From Desulfuromonas sp. (GTDB taxonomy: Bacteria > Desulfobacterota > Desulfuromonadia > Desulfuromonadales > Desulfuromonadaceae), in NCBI GenBank assembly GCA_002869685.1, contig PKUE01000065.1:1-33327 (forward strand): a DNA stretch of 33,327 bases, read 5' to 3'. The position numbers and the translations under genes were made by a program. How positions within the stretch are numbered: position 1 is the stretch's first letter; each line of letters opens with the position of its first letter. Under the pieces are notes generated by a model, which had not been told where the DNA came from, ran no database searches, and worked only from the letters and a program-made list of their open reading frames with translations. Shown one piece after another: positions 24,440-32,992 of this stretch.

Positions 24440-24448
24440 TGCTATAAT
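24440..24448 (+). promoter_or_regulatory. Extended -10 promoter for the CheY-like gene
   Basis: TG-C-TATAAT at 24440-24448 is a perfect extended -10. No good -35 lies upstream. The predicted leader is about 45 nt. Confidence 0.55.
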
Positions 24449-24500
24449 GGGCAAGTATATTCGCAATGTATTAAACTGATGCGTATCCAGGGAGGCCATT

Positions 24501-24881
24501 GTGGCGAAACGAACCATACTTGTTGTTGAAGATGAAGAAAGCCTGTTAAAGCTGGAAAGTATCCTGCTGACCTCCAAAGGGTATGAAGTGATCGGTGTTC
24601 CCAACGGTCTTGCTGCGCTGGAGGTTCTGGAAAAAGAAAAAGTCGATCTGGTGCTGCTCGATATCATGTTGCCGGAGATTGATGGTTTTGAAGTCTGCCG
24701 TCGGATTAAGCAAAATCCGGAAACGCGCAGATTGCCGGTGATAATGCTGACGGCCAAGAAAAGTCATGAGGACATGTCCAAGGGTGATGAGGTCGGGGCG
24801 GATTGGTATGTGACCAAACCGTTTAAATCGGCCAAGGTGATTGAAACCATCGAGCGTTTCATCGAAGAATCCGGCGCCTGA
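24501..24881 (+). CDS. Stand-alone CheY-like response regulator receiver
   Basis: The 126-residue protein is a single receiver domain with no output domain. The acidic pocket is Glu10, Asp11, Glu12; the phosphoacceptor is Asp54 (VLLDIMLPEIDGFE); Thr84 and Lys106 (YVTKPFK) complete the active site. It resembles PilH/DivK-type single-domain regulators more than OmpR-type ones. No histidine kinase is encoded nearby, so its partner and output are unknown. The GTG start has a strong GGGAGG about five bases upstream. It has its own predicted promoter and sits between the ribosome-assembly gene der and infA. Confidence 0.93.
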   Translation: MAKRTILVVEDEESLLKLESILLTSKGYEVIGVPNGLAALEVLEKEKVDLVLLDIMLPEIDGFEVCRRIKQNPETRRLPVIMLTAKKSHEDMSKGDEVGADWYVTKPFKSAKVIETIERFIEESGA

Positions 24882-24956
24882 AAGAAACACGTTCTGGTGC
24901 CGTTTCTCCGGTGTTGTCTCGATGGGGGTAAACACCCCGCAAAACGCGGCGTTTTC

Positions 24957-24985
24957 TTGACAAGTGTTTGAGATAAGTGTTATAT
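24957..24985 (+). promoter_or_regulatory. Strong predicted promoter of infA
   Basis: Perfect TTGACA (24957-24962) and TTATAT (24980-24985) are spaced by exactly 17 bp. A 15-bp palindrome with arms AAAACGC/GCGTTTT (24941-24955) ends one base before the -35. The predicted +1 is near 24991. Confidence 0.75.
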
Positions 24986-24989
24986 GCCA

Positions 24990-25020
24990 GTCACGCTCCT
25001 GTGAGCGTGACTTTTCTTTT
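24990..25020 (+). terminator. Terminator-like stem-loop at the infA transcription start
   Basis: GTCACGCTC (24990-24998) and GAGCGTGAC (25003-25011) form a perfect 9-bp stem with loop CTGT, followed by TTTTCTTTT (25012-25020). It fits a terminator for the upstream receiver gene. It also coincides with the predicted +1 of the infA promoter, so it may form the 5' end of the infA mRNA. Confidence 0.75.
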
Positions 25021-25043
25021 AGCATTTCTGTTTGGAGGTTCCT

Positions 25044-25262
25044 TTGGCAAAGGAAGAAGCAATTGAAGTAGAAGGTACAGTCATTGAGCCGTTGCCCAAT
25101 GCCATGTTTCGCGTCAAACTGGACAATGACCACGTTGTCCTGGCGCATATTTCCGGAAAAATGCGTAAGTTTTATATCCGCATTCTGCCGGGCGACCGGG
25201 TGACAGTCGAGCTGTCTCCGTACGATCTGACCCGTGGTCGGATCACCTACCGGGAAAAGTAA
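25044..25262 (+). CDS. infA: Translation initiation factor IF-1
   Basis: IF-1 binds the 30S A site during initiation. The 72-residue product is exactly the family length, an OB fold with [40 protein letters not shown] and [14 protein letters not shown]. The TTG at 25044 is taken as the start because GGAGG (25034-25038) lies five bases before it and [10 protein letters not shown] is the usual N-terminus. An in-frame TTG at 25032 would overlap the ribosome site. The weak TTG start is notable for such an abundant factor. A terminator follows before leuS. Confidence 0.96.
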   Translation: MAKEEAIEVEGTVIEPLPNAMFRVKLDNDHVVLAHISGKMRKFYIRILPGDRVTVELSPYDLTRGRITYREK

Positions 25263-25326
25263 GCACGTTTGATCGTCAGAGGGCGGGGATGTGCCCTGTC
25301 CGGGCGATAGAATCTACTCATATAAG

Positions 25327-25351
25327 AAAAGCCGGCTGAGGCCGGTTTTTT
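25327..25351 (+). terminator. Rho-independent terminator after infA
   Basis: AAGCCGGC (25329-25336) pairs with GCCGGTTT (25341-25348), with one G-T wobble, around TGAG and runs into six T residues. It lies about 40 bases before the leuS start, so leuS needs its own promoter or read-through. Confidence 0.85.
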
Positions 25352-25389
25352 CATTGGCACTACTCTCTGCTTTTGCGCACGGAGGCAAC

Positions 25390-27942
25390 ATGGAAGAGCG
25401 TTACGACCCGATCGGTATAGAACTGGCCTGGCAGAAATCCTGGGCCGATACCAATAAATTTGCCGTGTCCGAGCAGTCGGACAAGGAAAAGTTTTACCTT
25501 CTGGAGATGTTTCCCTATCCCTCCGGCCGCATCCACATGGGCCATGTTCGCAATTATTCCATTGGTGATGTTGTTGCCCGTTTCAAACGTCTGCAGGGCT
25601 ATAATGTGCTCCACCCGATGGGATGGGATGCGTTTGGCATGCCTGCCGAAAATGCAGCGATCCAGCACGGCATTCATCCGGCCAAATGGACGGTAGAGAA
25701 TATTGCCAACATGCGTCTGCAACTCAAACGTATGGGGCTGTCCTATGATTGGGCGCGTGAATTCGCCACTTGCAACGTGGATTACTACAAGTGGGAGCAG
25801 CTGATTTTTCTCAAGATGTTCGAGAAAGGGCTGGCCTACAAAAAGAGTTCTTCGGTTAACTGGTGCCCGACCTGTCAAACCGTCCTGGCCAATGAGCAAG
25901 TTGAAGATGACGGTTGCTGGCGGTGTGGAACTGTGGTTGAGGATAAGGAACTCGATCAGTGGTTCTTCAAAATCACCAAATACGCTCAGGAACTGCTTGA
26001 TGAAATCGAGCGGATGGATGGGTGGCCCGATTCTGTTTTGACCATGCAGCGTAACTGGATCGGTCGCAGTACCGGTTGTGAAGTGGAGTTCCCCCTCGAA
26101 AATACCCTCGATAAAATCAAGGTTTTTACCACCCGTCAGGATACCCTGTACGGCGCCACGTTTATGAGCCTGGCTCCCGAGCATCCCAAAGCCCTGGCTT
26201 TGACCACCGATGATCAGCGCGAAGCGGTTGAGGCCTTTATTGCCAAGGTTCGCAGCCAGGACAAGAAAAAGCGCACTAGCGACGATTTCGAAAAAGAGGG
26301 CGTCTTTACCGGTTCCTACTGCATCAATCCTCTCACGCGCAAAAAAATGCCGATTTTTCTGGCTAACTTTGTGTTGATGGATTATGGCACTGGCGCGGTT
26401 ATGGCCGTACCAACACATGACCAGCGCGACTTTGAATTTGCCAAGAAATATGACTTGCCGTTGATCGTGGTTATTCAGCCCGAAGATCAGCCCCTTGATC
26501 CGGCGACCATGACGGAAGCCTGGACCGGTCCTGGCATCATGGTTCATTCCGATCGGTTTGATGGTCTCAACAATGAAGAGGCCAAAGAGCAGATTGCCGA
26601 TTACCTGGCCAAGGAAGGGATCGGTGATAAGACCGTTAATTTACGTCTGCGCGACTGGGGTGTCTCCCGTCAGCGTTACTGGGGAACGCCGATTCCGATC
26701 ATTTATTGTGATCAGTGTGGTGTGGTGCCGGTGCCGGAAAAAGATCTGCCCGTGGTTCTGCCGACTGACGTTGAATTTACCGGTGAAGGTGGAAGTCCGT
26801 TGGCCAAGCATAAAGAGTTCTATACGGTCAGCTGCCCGCAGTGTGGTGAAGTGGCACGGCGTGAAACCGATACCTTTGATACCTTTGTTGAAAGCTCCTG
26901 GTATTTTGCCCGCTATGCCTGCCCCGACTTTGCTTCAGGTCCTATTGACCGTGCTGCTGCCGAATACTGGTTGCCGGTCGATCAGTATATTGGTGGAGTT
27001 GAGCATGCGGTTATGCATCTGCTCTATGCCCGTTTCTTTACCAAGGTGATGCGGGATCTGGGCTTGATGGACGTCAGTGAGCCGTTCACCAATCTGCTCA
27101 ACCAGGGAATGGTGTGTAAAGAGACCCAATCCTGTCCTGAGCATGGCTGGCTTTATCCTGAACAGGTGGTAGATGGCAAGTGCACCCAGTGTGGCAAGCC
27201 GGTCACCATCGGGCGCACGGAAAAAATGAGTAAGTCAAAGATGAATGTTGTCGATCCGGACAAACTCATCGCCACTTACGGAGCCGATACCGCACGTTTG
27301 TTCTCACTGTTTGCCGCACCACCGGAAAAAGACCTGGAGTGGAACGAGCAGAGCGTCGAAGGCTGTTTCCGCTTCCTTAACCGTGTATGGCGTGCGGTCT
27401 ACGATAATCAGGATATCCTGAAAAATGCCGGTGCTCCCGAAACTGACGGTGCTGCCAAAGCACTGCGTCGGATGACGCATCGTACCATCAAAAAAGTCAC
27501 CGAAGATATTGACGGCCGTTTCCATTTCAACACTGCGATCGCTGCGGTTATGGAGCTGGTGAATGCCATCTACGGTTTCGACGCGAAGCAGGACTACCCC
27601 GGTGCTGTAAAAGAGGCTCTGGAGAGTGTCGTGCAGTTGCTGGCTCCATTTGTTCCCCACATTACCGAAGAGTTGTGGATGAGCCTTGGTCATGAAAGTG
27701 ATCTTGAGAGCACCGGTTGGCCCCAATACGATACTGCGGCGATGGTGGAAGATGAAAAGCTGATCGTCATTCAGGTGAACGGCAAAGTCCGTTCCAAGAT
27801 TACGGTCTCGGCTTCTGCCAGTAAAGATGAAGTGGAGCAGGCTGCGCTGGCCGATGAAGCGGTGCAGCGATTCATCGGAGAGGGCACGGTACGTAAAGTG
27901 ATTGTTGTGCCTGGCAAGCTGGTTAATGTGGTGGCGTCATGA
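25390..27942 (+). CDS. leuS: Leucyl-tRNA synthetase
   Basis: LeuRS charges tRNA-Leu and edits mischarged products. The 850-residue enzyme shows the HIGH-type motif in [15 protein letters not shown] and a first Cys cluster ([22 protein letters not shown]). The CP1 editing domain follows, with [12 protein letters not shown] and [10 protein letters not shown], then a second zinc ribbon near [11 protein letters not shown]...CTQCGKP, KMSKS at 612-616 and the anticodon and C-terminal domains. The frame opens at 25291, but that lead would overlap the infA terminator. ATG at 25390 has GGAGG four bases upstream and starts [11 protein letters not shown]. The stop overlaps the lptE start by ATGA. Confidence 0.98.
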   Translation: MEERYDPIGIELAWQKSWADTNKFAVSEQSDKEKFYLLEMFPYPSGRIHMGHVRNYSIGDVVARFKRLQGYNVLHPMGWDAFGMPAENAAIQHGIHPAKWTVENIANMRLQLKRMGLSYDWAREFATCNVDYYKWEQLIFLKMFEKGLAYKKSSSVNWCPTCQTVLANEQVEDDGCWRCGTVVEDKELDQWFFKITKYAQELLDEIERMDGWPDSVLTMQRNWIGRSTGCEVEFPLENTLDKIKVFTTRQDTLYGATFMSLAPEHPKALALTTDDQREAVEAFIAKVRSQDKKKRTSDDFEKEGVFTGSYCINPLTRKKMPIFLANFVLMDYGTGAVMAVPTHDQRDFEFAKKYDLPLIVVIQPEDQPLDPATMTEAWTGPGIMVHSDRFDGLNNEEAKEQIADYLAKEGIGDKTVNLRLRDWGVSRQRYWGTPIPIIYCDQCGVVPVPEKDLPVVLPTDVEFTGEGGSPLAKHKEFYTVSCPQCGEVARRETDTFDTFVESSWYFARYACPDFASGPIDRAAAEYWLPVDQYIGGVEHAVMHLLYARFFTKVMRDLGLMDVSEPFTNLLNQGMVCKETQSCPEHGWLYPEQVVDGKCTQCGKPVTIGRTEKMSKSKMNVVDPDKLIATYGADTARLFSLFAAPPEKDLEWNEQSVEGCFRFLNRVWRAVYDNQDILKNAGAPETDGAAKALRRMTHRTIKKVTEDIDGRFHFNTAIAAVMELVNAIYGFDAKQDYPGAVKEALESVVQLLAPFVPHITEELWMSLGHESDLESTGWPQYDTAAMVEDEKLIVIQVNGKVRSKITVSASASKDEVEQAALADEAVQRFIGEGTVRKVIVVPGKLVNVVAS

Positions 27943-28451
27943 GACGGCTTGCATTTGCCCTGATTGCTCTTGTCGTGCTGGCGTGTGGTTGCGGTTACCA
28001 TCTGCCGGGGCGTGGGACGGCCTTGCCCGAGGATATCCAGCGGGTTTACGTTGAACCTTTCGAGAATAAAACCACCGAACCCTTTTTGGAAACGCCTTTG
28101 ACCAATGAAGTGCGTGACCAGTTCTCTCGGCGGCGGACCCTGGAGATTGTTGCAACCCCCGCTGAAGCCGATGCGATCATGTCCGGTACCATCGTCAGCT
28201 ATCGCTCCGGTTCTGTCTCCTATGATCGCAATGATGATATTACCGAGTATCGTGCGACGATGGTCGTGAATGCGGCCTTGACGCGGACCAACGGTGAAGA
28301 GGTGATCTGGCAGGGACAGGTCAGCTGGAAAGAGGAATTCTTCGCTAACGACGACCGCGCTCAGCAGGATTACAATGAAAGCCTGGCTCAGGAGGATCTG
28401 CACCGGCGTCTGGCTCAGGAACTCTATAATCGCCTCACTGATAACTTCTAA
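27939..28451 (+). CDS. lptE: LPS-assembly lipoprotein LptE
   Basis: LptE plugs the LptD barrel and helps insert LPS in the outer leaflet. The 170-residue protein has a lipoprotein signal with Cys16 or Cys18 as the lipidated residue ([10 protein letters not shown]). The [10 protein letters not shown] start and [27 protein letters not shown] are typical of the family. The remainder is a two-layer sandwich ending in a helix ([18 protein letters not shown]). leuS-lptE-holA is a widely conserved order in Gram-negative bacteria. It is coupled to leuS by a four-base overlap and to holA by TAATG. Confidence 0.93.
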   Translation: MRRLAFALIALVVLACGCGYHLPGRGTALPEDIQRVYVEPFENKTTEPFLETPLTNEVRDQFSRRRTLEIVATPAEADAIMSGTIVSYRSGSVSYDRNDDITEYRATMVVNAALTRTNGEEVIWQGQVSWKEEFFANDDRAQQDYNESLAQEDLHRRLAQELYNRLTDNF

Positions 28452-29458
28452 TGGCAGGTGCCATGACTCCGGCCGAACTGAATAAAGCCATTTCAGCCCA
28501 TAAGCTTCCTTCCCTGTTGTTTCTTTACGGGGAGGAAGCTTTTCTATTGGAAGAAGCCCTTAAGCGCCTGCTGGATGTTGCCGTCGATCCGGCAACACGT
28601 GACTTCAACTTGTTGATCCTCAGCGGCAAAGAGGCCGATCCCGCTCTTGTGGTGGATACAGCGCGTACCTTTCCTGCCTTTGCCCAACGACGAGTGATTG
28701 TCATCAAACAGGCTCAGGATCTTCCCGCCGCCAGTTTGGATGCCCTACTGCCTTATATCAAGGCTCCGGTAGAAGAGTGTTGCCTGGTTTTCTGTGCCGA
28801 TCGTATCGACAAGCGCAAGAAGTTTTTTCAGAGTTTCAGCAAGACCGGCGAACTGGTGGAATTCAAACCGCTGTTTGCCAATAAAGTTCCCGCTTTTGTA
28901 CGTGATCAGGCACGACTTTTTGGGAAACAGTTTAGTGAAGACGGACTGCAGTTGTTCTGTAAAAGGGTCGGGAGCAATCTGACGGAGATTCATGGCGAGC
29001 TGTCGAAGCTGACCAGCTATGTTGGTGACAACGCTGTGATTGATGTTGCCGATGTTGCAGCCGTGGTATGTGATACCCGCATCGACAGTATTTTTGATCT
29101 TACTGATGTTGTCGGCGCCCGCAAACTTCCAGAAGCGCTGATGTTGAGTGAACGGCTGCAGCTGGAGGGAGAGGCGCCGTTGAAAATCCTTGCCATGCTG
29201 ACGCGTCATTTCCGTCAGTTGTGGAAAACGCGCTCATTACTGGAGCAGGGGGCATCGCAACAGGATGTTGCCAAAACCGTACGGATCAATCCCTATTTTG
29301 TTGAGCGTATCATGCGTCAGGCACGCCAGTTTCAAATGGCTGCCTATCCGCAGGCCTTTGAATTGTTCCTGCAGATGGATCTGGCCATGAAGTCGAGCGG
29401 AGCCCATCCACAGGCGCTGTTGCAGAAACTGTTGACGGATCTGGTTCGGTTGAGCTAA
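28451..29458 (+). CDS. holA: DNA polymerase III subunit delta
   Basis: Delta opens the sliding clamp during loading. The 335-residue protein begins [14 protein letters not shown] with FLYGEEAFLLEEALKRL, the typical N-terminus of HolA. DTARTFPAFAQRRVIVIKQAQ and the C-terminal helical bundle follow (LQLEGEAPLKILAMLTRHFRQLWKTR). The ATG at 28451 shares a base with the lptE stop. A second ATG at 28463 has AGGTG before it and is equally possible. A strong bidirectional terminator follows at 29471. Confidence 0.94.
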   Translation: MAGAMTPAELNKAISAHKLPSLLFLYGEEAFLLEEALKRLLDVAVDPATRDFNLLILSGKEADPALVVDTARTFPAFAQRRVIVIKQAQDLPAASLDALLPYIKAPVEECCLVFCADRIDKRKKFFQSFSKTGELVEFKPLFANKVPAFVRDQARLFGKQFSEDGLQLFCKRVGSNLTEIHGELSKLTSYVGDNAVIDVADVAAVVCDTRIDSIFDLTDVVGARKLPEALMLSERLQLEGEAPLKILAMLTRHFRQLWKTRSLLEQGASQQDVAKTVRINPYFVERIMRQARQFQMAAYPQAFELFLQMDLAMKSSGAHPQALLQKLLTDLVRLS

Positions 29459-29470
29459 TTTCCGGGTACA

Positions 29471-29498
29471 AAAAAAGGAGCCATACGGCTCCTTTTTT
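29471..29498. terminator. Bidirectional terminator between holA and rpsT
   Basis: AAAAAAGGAGCC (29471-29482) and GGCTCCTTTTTT (29487-29498) are exact complements around ATAC. The A- and T-runs make it an intrinsic terminator on both strands, serving the convergent holA and rpsT genes. Confidence 0.95.
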
Positions 29499-29519
29499 AT
29501 ACCTGCTGTCACATCGTCA

Positions 29520-29783
29520 TTAAGCGAGAGTGTTCACCAGCTTGGTCAGACGACTGATTTTACGGCTGGCAGTTGCGCTGTGGATGATGCCGCGAGTTGC
29601 CATTTTATCAATGAACGGAATCGCTTTGGTCAGCGCTGCCGTTGCGGTTTCCTTGTTTTCTTCTGCAACAGCCTGGCGAACATTTTTTACCAGAGTGCGC
29701 ATGGTAGAACGCGCTTGGGTATTGCGGTCGTTACGGATTTTGCTTTGTTTGTTACGCTTTACTGCTGACTTATGATTAGCCAT
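29520..29783 (-). CDS. rpsT: 30S ribosomal protein S20
   Basis: S20 is a primary-binding protein of the small subunit. The 87-residue product is Lys/Arg-rich and helical: [18 protein letters not shown] at the start, [14 protein letters not shown], and [22 protein letters not shown] at the end. Its length is standard. GGAG lies upstream of the ATG. It is a single-gene unit with its own predicted promoter and the bidirectional terminator, as is common for rpsT. Confidence 0.98.
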   Translation of the reverse strand: MANHKSAVKRNKQSKIRNDRNTQARSTMRTLVKNVRQAVAEENKETATAALTKAIPFIDKMATRGIIHSATASRKISRLTKLVNTLA

Positions 29784-29833
29784 GATAAAACTCCATAAAG
29801 TGGTATTGGTTTCAGTTGTGTGAATGAGATGCG

Positions 29834-29863
29834 TTTATAGCACTGTCTTTGTGGCTGTGTCAA
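29834..29863 (-). promoter_or_regulatory. Predicted promoter of rpsT
   Basis: On the minus strand a perfect TTGACA (29858-29863) and TATAAA (29834-29839) are spaced by 18 bp. The predicted leader is about 45 nt. Confidence 0.7.
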
Positions 29864-29919
29864 GATTATATGGTGCTAATCATTTAGCTATTGTTTTTGT
29901 TATATCAGTAAGTTATGCG

Positions 29920-29946
29920 TATTTTATTTTGTATTAAAATAAAATA
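29920..29946. promoter_or_regulatory. All-A/T palindrome upstream of murJ
   Basis: TATTTTATTTT (29920-29930) and AAAATAAAATA (29936-29946) form a perfect 11-bp inverted repeat around GTATT, ending 17 bases before the murJ ATG. A weak promoter-like TTGTTT (29891-29896) and TATGCG (29914-29919), spaced 17 bp, lie just upstream. Its role, as a binding site or a weak mRNA hairpin, is unknown. Confidence 0.55.
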
Positions 29947-29963
29947 ATCCCTTTCGGACGCTT

Positions 29964-31532
29964 ATGTCAGAACAAAAGAAAATAACCCTGGCCGCTGGTA
30001 TCCTCAGTCTGGCCACGTTAATCAGCCGCTTCGCCGGTTTGGCCCGCGATATGGTGATCGCCACACTGTTCGGGGCCGGTTTTGGCAGTGATGCGTTTTT
30101 TATGGCGTTTACCCTGCCCAACCTGTTGCGGCGTTTTTTTGCCGAAGGCTCGTTGACGGCGGCATTTGTTCCGACCTTCAGTCAGGTGCGTGAACAGCAG
30201 GGGGAAGATGCGGCCCGGCGGATTATGGTGCTGTGTTGGTCGCTGCTGGCGGTGGTGATGGTGATGGTCACTATGCTGGGTATCGTTCTGGCGCCGGGGC
30301 TGGTGCAGATGATCGCCCATGGTTTTGGTGATATCGCAGGCAAGCTGGAACTGACGGTTGCTCTGACCCGGATCATGTTCCCCTATATTTTCTTTGTCAG
30401 TTTACTGGCTTTGCTGACAGGTGTGCTGAACGTTTACGGCCATTACTTCGTTCCGGCGATTTCCCCACTGGTACTCAACCTGGCCATGATCGGTAGCGCT
30501 CTGTTGTTTCATCAGAACTTTGCGGTTCCGGTTGAAGCGCTGGCCTGGGGGGTGATCGTTGGTGGTATGTTGCAGTTGTTCATGACCCTGCCGGTATTGC
30601 GCCGTTATGGTTTGCGTCTCGGCTGGCAATGGGACTGGCGTGATTCCACCCTGCGCCGTATTGTGCTGCTGATGGTTCCGGGGATCGCCGGTGTCGCCAT
30701 TTACCAGATCAATGTGGTGGTAACACGACTGTTGTCCTCCTTTCTCGAGCAGGGCAGCGTTTCCTATCTTTATTACGGGCAACGGCTGTTTGAATTCCCC
30801 CAGGGGATTTTCATTGTCTCATTGGCCCAGGCGGTGTTGCCGACCATGAGTCGTCAGGCAGCTTCCGGACAACTGGATGAGGTCAAAGACTCATTACGTT
30901 ATGCCTTGAGTTTGATCGTGCTGGTGACGTTGCCGGCAGGAACGGGACTGATCGTCTGTGCCGAGCCGATCTTCAGTCAGTTGTTCATGCAAGGGGCTTT
31001 CGGGTTTTCAGAGGTACAGCAAACCGCGCGGGCTCTCGCGGCCTATGCGCCCGGGCTGCTATTTGTCGGTGTCAGCCGGGTGATTGTGCCAACATTTTAT
31101 GCCTTGCAGGATACGCGCACGCCGGTATGGATCTCTTTCTGGACGTTGCTGGCCAATGTTGTTTTTGGGCTGTTGCTGATGGGACCGTTTCAGCATGTTG
31201 GTCTGGCCGCGGCCCTGACTTTGTCGTCGGTAGTCAACAGCGTTGTTCTGCTGGTGATGCTGCGGCGCAAAATTGGCTGTCTGGGGATTCGATCTTTAGC
31301 ACTGACAACGGTGAAAGCCCTATTGGCGTGTGGAGTTATGGCGTTGGTCGTCGTTCAGGTACTGCAGTTCGGACAGTGGTCGGCAGGATTCACCCTGCTG
31401 AATGCGCTGATCCTTTTTGCTGCAGTGAGTGGTGGTGTCGTCAGTTATCTGGTGGTTGGACGTGCTGTGAGGATTAGCGAACTTAAAGAAGTTCAGGCTC
31501 TGGTGCTGCGTAAGTTGCGTCGCCGCCGTTAA
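29964..31532 (+). CDS. murJ: Lipid II flippase MurJ (MviN family)
   Basis: MurJ flips the peptidoglycan precursor lipid II across the inner membrane. The 522-residue protein is hydrophobic throughout, consistent with 14 membrane spans. It has the N-terminal signature ILSLATLISRFAGLARDMVIATLFGAG and FFMAFTLPNLLRRFFAEGSLTAAFVPTFS. Central RLFEFPQGIFIVSLAQAVLP and LFVGVSRVIVPTFYALQDTRTPV also fit. The ATG at 29964 has only a weak ribosome site (CGGACG). Its stop overlaps the stop of the convergent trmL by four bases. Confidence 0.96.
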   Translation: MSEQKKITLAAGILSLATLISRFAGLARDMVIATLFGAGFGSDAFFMAFTLPNLLRRFFAEGSLTAAFVPTFSQVREQQGEDAARRIMVLCWSLLAVVMVMVTMLGIVLAPGLVQMIAHGFGDIAGKLELTVALTRIMFPYIFFVSLLALLTGVLNVYGHYFVPAISPLVLNLAMIGSALLFHQNFAVPVEALAWGVIVGGMLQLFMTLPVLRRYGLRLGWQWDWRDSTLRRIVLLMVPGIAGVAIYQINVVVTRLLSSFLEQGSVSYLYYGQRLFEFPQGIFIVSLAQAVLPTMSRQAASGQLDEVKDSLRYALSLIVLVTLPAGTGLIVCAEPIFSQLFMQGAFGFSEVQQTARALAAYAPGLLFVGVSRVIVPTFYALQDTRTPVWISFWTLLANVVFGLLLMGPFQHVGLAAALTLSSVVNSVVLLVMLRRKIGCLGIRSLALTTVKALLACGVMALVVVQVLQFGQWSAGFTLLNALILFAAVSGGVVSYLVVGRAVRISELKEVQALVLRKLRRRR

Positions 31533-32005
31533 GCATTGTCCAGAGCGCCGACCTGGCGCAGGGCTTCATAGAGAACAATTCCTGCCGAGGTGGACAGGTT
31601 GAGGCTGCGCACCGCATCGCAACTCATGGGAATACGCAGGCAACGTTCCGGGTGGCGTTCAAGCAAATCCTTCGGCAATCCCTTGGTCTCTTTGCCGAAC
31701 ACGATAAAATCTCCGGGTTGGAACGTGGCTTGGCTGTGGACCAGGCGGGCAGTTTTCGATGTGTACCACCAGCGGCCTTCAGGATAGGCTTGTTGCAACT
31801 GCTCCAGGCTGTCCCAACGATGCAGAGGGACATGGGGCCAGTAGTCCAGACCCGCCCGTTTCAGGTACCGGTCATCCAGGGAAAACCCCAGTTTGCCTAC
31901 CAGATGCAGATGGGTCCGCGTACCGGCACACAGCCGGGCGATGTTGCCGGTGTTGGGCGGAATCTCCGGCTCCACCAGCACAATATGAAAAGCCGGTTCG
32001 ATCAT
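31529..32005 (-). CDS. trmL: tRNA (cytidine/uridine-2'-O-)-methyltransferase TrmL
   Basis: TrmL methylates the 2'-O of the wobble base (position 34) of certain tRNA-Leu species using SAM. The 158-residue protein is a minimal SPOUT enzyme: IVLVEPEIPPNTGNIARLCAGT at the start, GKLGFSLDDRYLKRAGLDYW, FGKETKGLP, and the trefoil-knot segment RIPMSCDAVRSLNLSTSAGIVLYEALRQ. ATG at 32003-32005 is preferred over the longer frame from 32056 because it gives the family length and overlaps the upstream acyltransferase stop as ATGA. AGGGAG sits unusually close to the start. Confidence 0.93.
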   Translation of the reverse strand: MIEPAFHIVLVEPEIPPNTGNIARLCAGTRTHLHLVGKLGFSLDDRYLKRAGLDYWPHVPLHRWDSLEQLQQAYPEGRWWYTSKTARLVHSQATFQPGDFIVFGKETKGLPKDLLERHPERCLRIPMSCDAVRSLNLSTSAGIVLYEALRQVGALDNA

Positions 32006-32907
32006 GCTCCCTGCCGTTCTGCTGATTTGCGCCAACGACGATGCACCCAAAACCATTGATCCGGTTGTTGGCGGATGGCTTCTTCAACGACATCGGTCAG
32101 TTTCTGGGTGCAGGCCTGAATCGCTTCTTTGCTGGCTGGGCCTTCAAAAACCAGCGGTGGGTGAATCACAACCCGATAATTATAATCTTCCTGACGATAG
32201 ACAAATACCGGGACAATCGGGGTCTGGTTTTTCAACGCGATCTGGGGAATGATCGGCGTTGCATAGGCCGGACGGTTAAAGAAGTTCACGATAACCGCCT
32301 GTTTCTTGGAAATATGCTGATCGAGCAGCAGGCACACCATGTGCTGGTCGGCCAGAGAGCGGATAATGCGGCGGGCTCCTTTTTTACTGTCGAGGCAGCG
32401 ACCACCGGCACCTTCGCGTTGTTGTTCAATAAAACGATCCACAAACGGGTTACGGATTTTCTTGGCGACAAAATCTGCCGGATAACCGAGAATCGGCAGG
32501 AAGAATGTGCCTGCTTCCCAAAAACCGACGTGACCGGTGAGCAAAAATGCTCCCTGTTTCTGTTGCTTGAGGGTTTCCAGATGTTCGAGTCCTTCAAAGG
32601 TGAAGTGGCTTTCAACATCGTGACGATTGGTGAAGTGATTGAGGCGCAGCATTTCCATGCTGCTGATGCCGAGATGTTCGAACACCTTGCAAATCATGGT
32701 GTCAATCCAGGCGGTGTCTTTATCCGGATAGGCCCGGCGCAGGTTTTCGCGGGCAGTGGCCACACGTTGGGGCTGAAAAAAACGACTGTAGCGTCCCACA
32801 AACCGTCCCAACTTCAACGCCCACAGACGCGGAAGGAGCCGGGCCAGACCGACAAAAAAGAAAAACGGTGCCGCTTCAATATAGTTCTGTACAGTTTCTT
32901 TCGTCAT
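32002..32907 (-). CDS. Lipid A biosynthesis (KDO)2-lipid IVA-type acyltransferase, LpxL/HtrB family
   Basis: These inner-membrane enzymes add a secondary acyl chain to lipid A. The 301-residue protein has an N-terminal hydrophobic segment (about 12-32) and the catalytic HX4E motif HVGFWE at His126-Glu131. FVAKKIRNPFVDRFI and LDQHISKKQAVIVNFFNRPAYATPIIPQIA contribute to the active site. The C-terminus is basic (DQWFWVHRRWRKS). Which chain it adds (LpxL- or LpxM-like) cannot be told from sequence alone. It is first in a pair with trmL and has a predicted promoter just upstream. Confidence 0.92.
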   Translation of the reverse strand: MTKETVQNYIEAAPFFFFVGLARLLPRLWALKLGRFVGRYSRFFQPQRVATARENLRRAYPDKDTAWIDTMICKVFEHLGISSMEMLRLNHFTNRHDVESHFTFEGLEHLETLKQQKQGAFLLTGHVGFWEAGTFFLPILGYPADFVAKKIRNPFVDRFIEQQREGAGGRCLDSKKGARRIIRSLADQHMVCLLLDQHISKKQAVIVNFFNRPAYATPIIPQIALKNQTPIVPVFVYRQEDYNYRVVIHPPLVFEGPASKEAIQACTQKLTDVVEEAIRQQPDQWFWVHRRWRKSAERQGA

Positions 32908-32937
32908 AATCTCTCTATCTGTCTAAGAATCGACCGG

Positions 32938-32966
32938 ATACTACCACGGTGAAAAAGGTTCAGCAA
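32938..32966 (-). promoter_or_regulatory. Predicted promoter of the lpxL-like/trmL pair
   Basis: On the minus strand TTGCTG (32961-32966) and TAGTAT (32938-32943) are spaced by 17 bp, about 30 bases upstream of the ATG. Confidence 0.5.
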
Positions 32967-32992
32967 GCGAGTGCTGCGAATAAGTGAGTGAT

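Noticed and set aside
25263-25389. T-box or tRNA gene before leuS
   Set aside because: No T-box sequence, cloverleaf or specifier layout was found; the region is explained by the infA terminator and the leuS ribosome site.
25360-26547. A 395-codon minus-strand frame opposite leuS
   Set aside because: It is a shadow frame of leuS with no motif or start signal.
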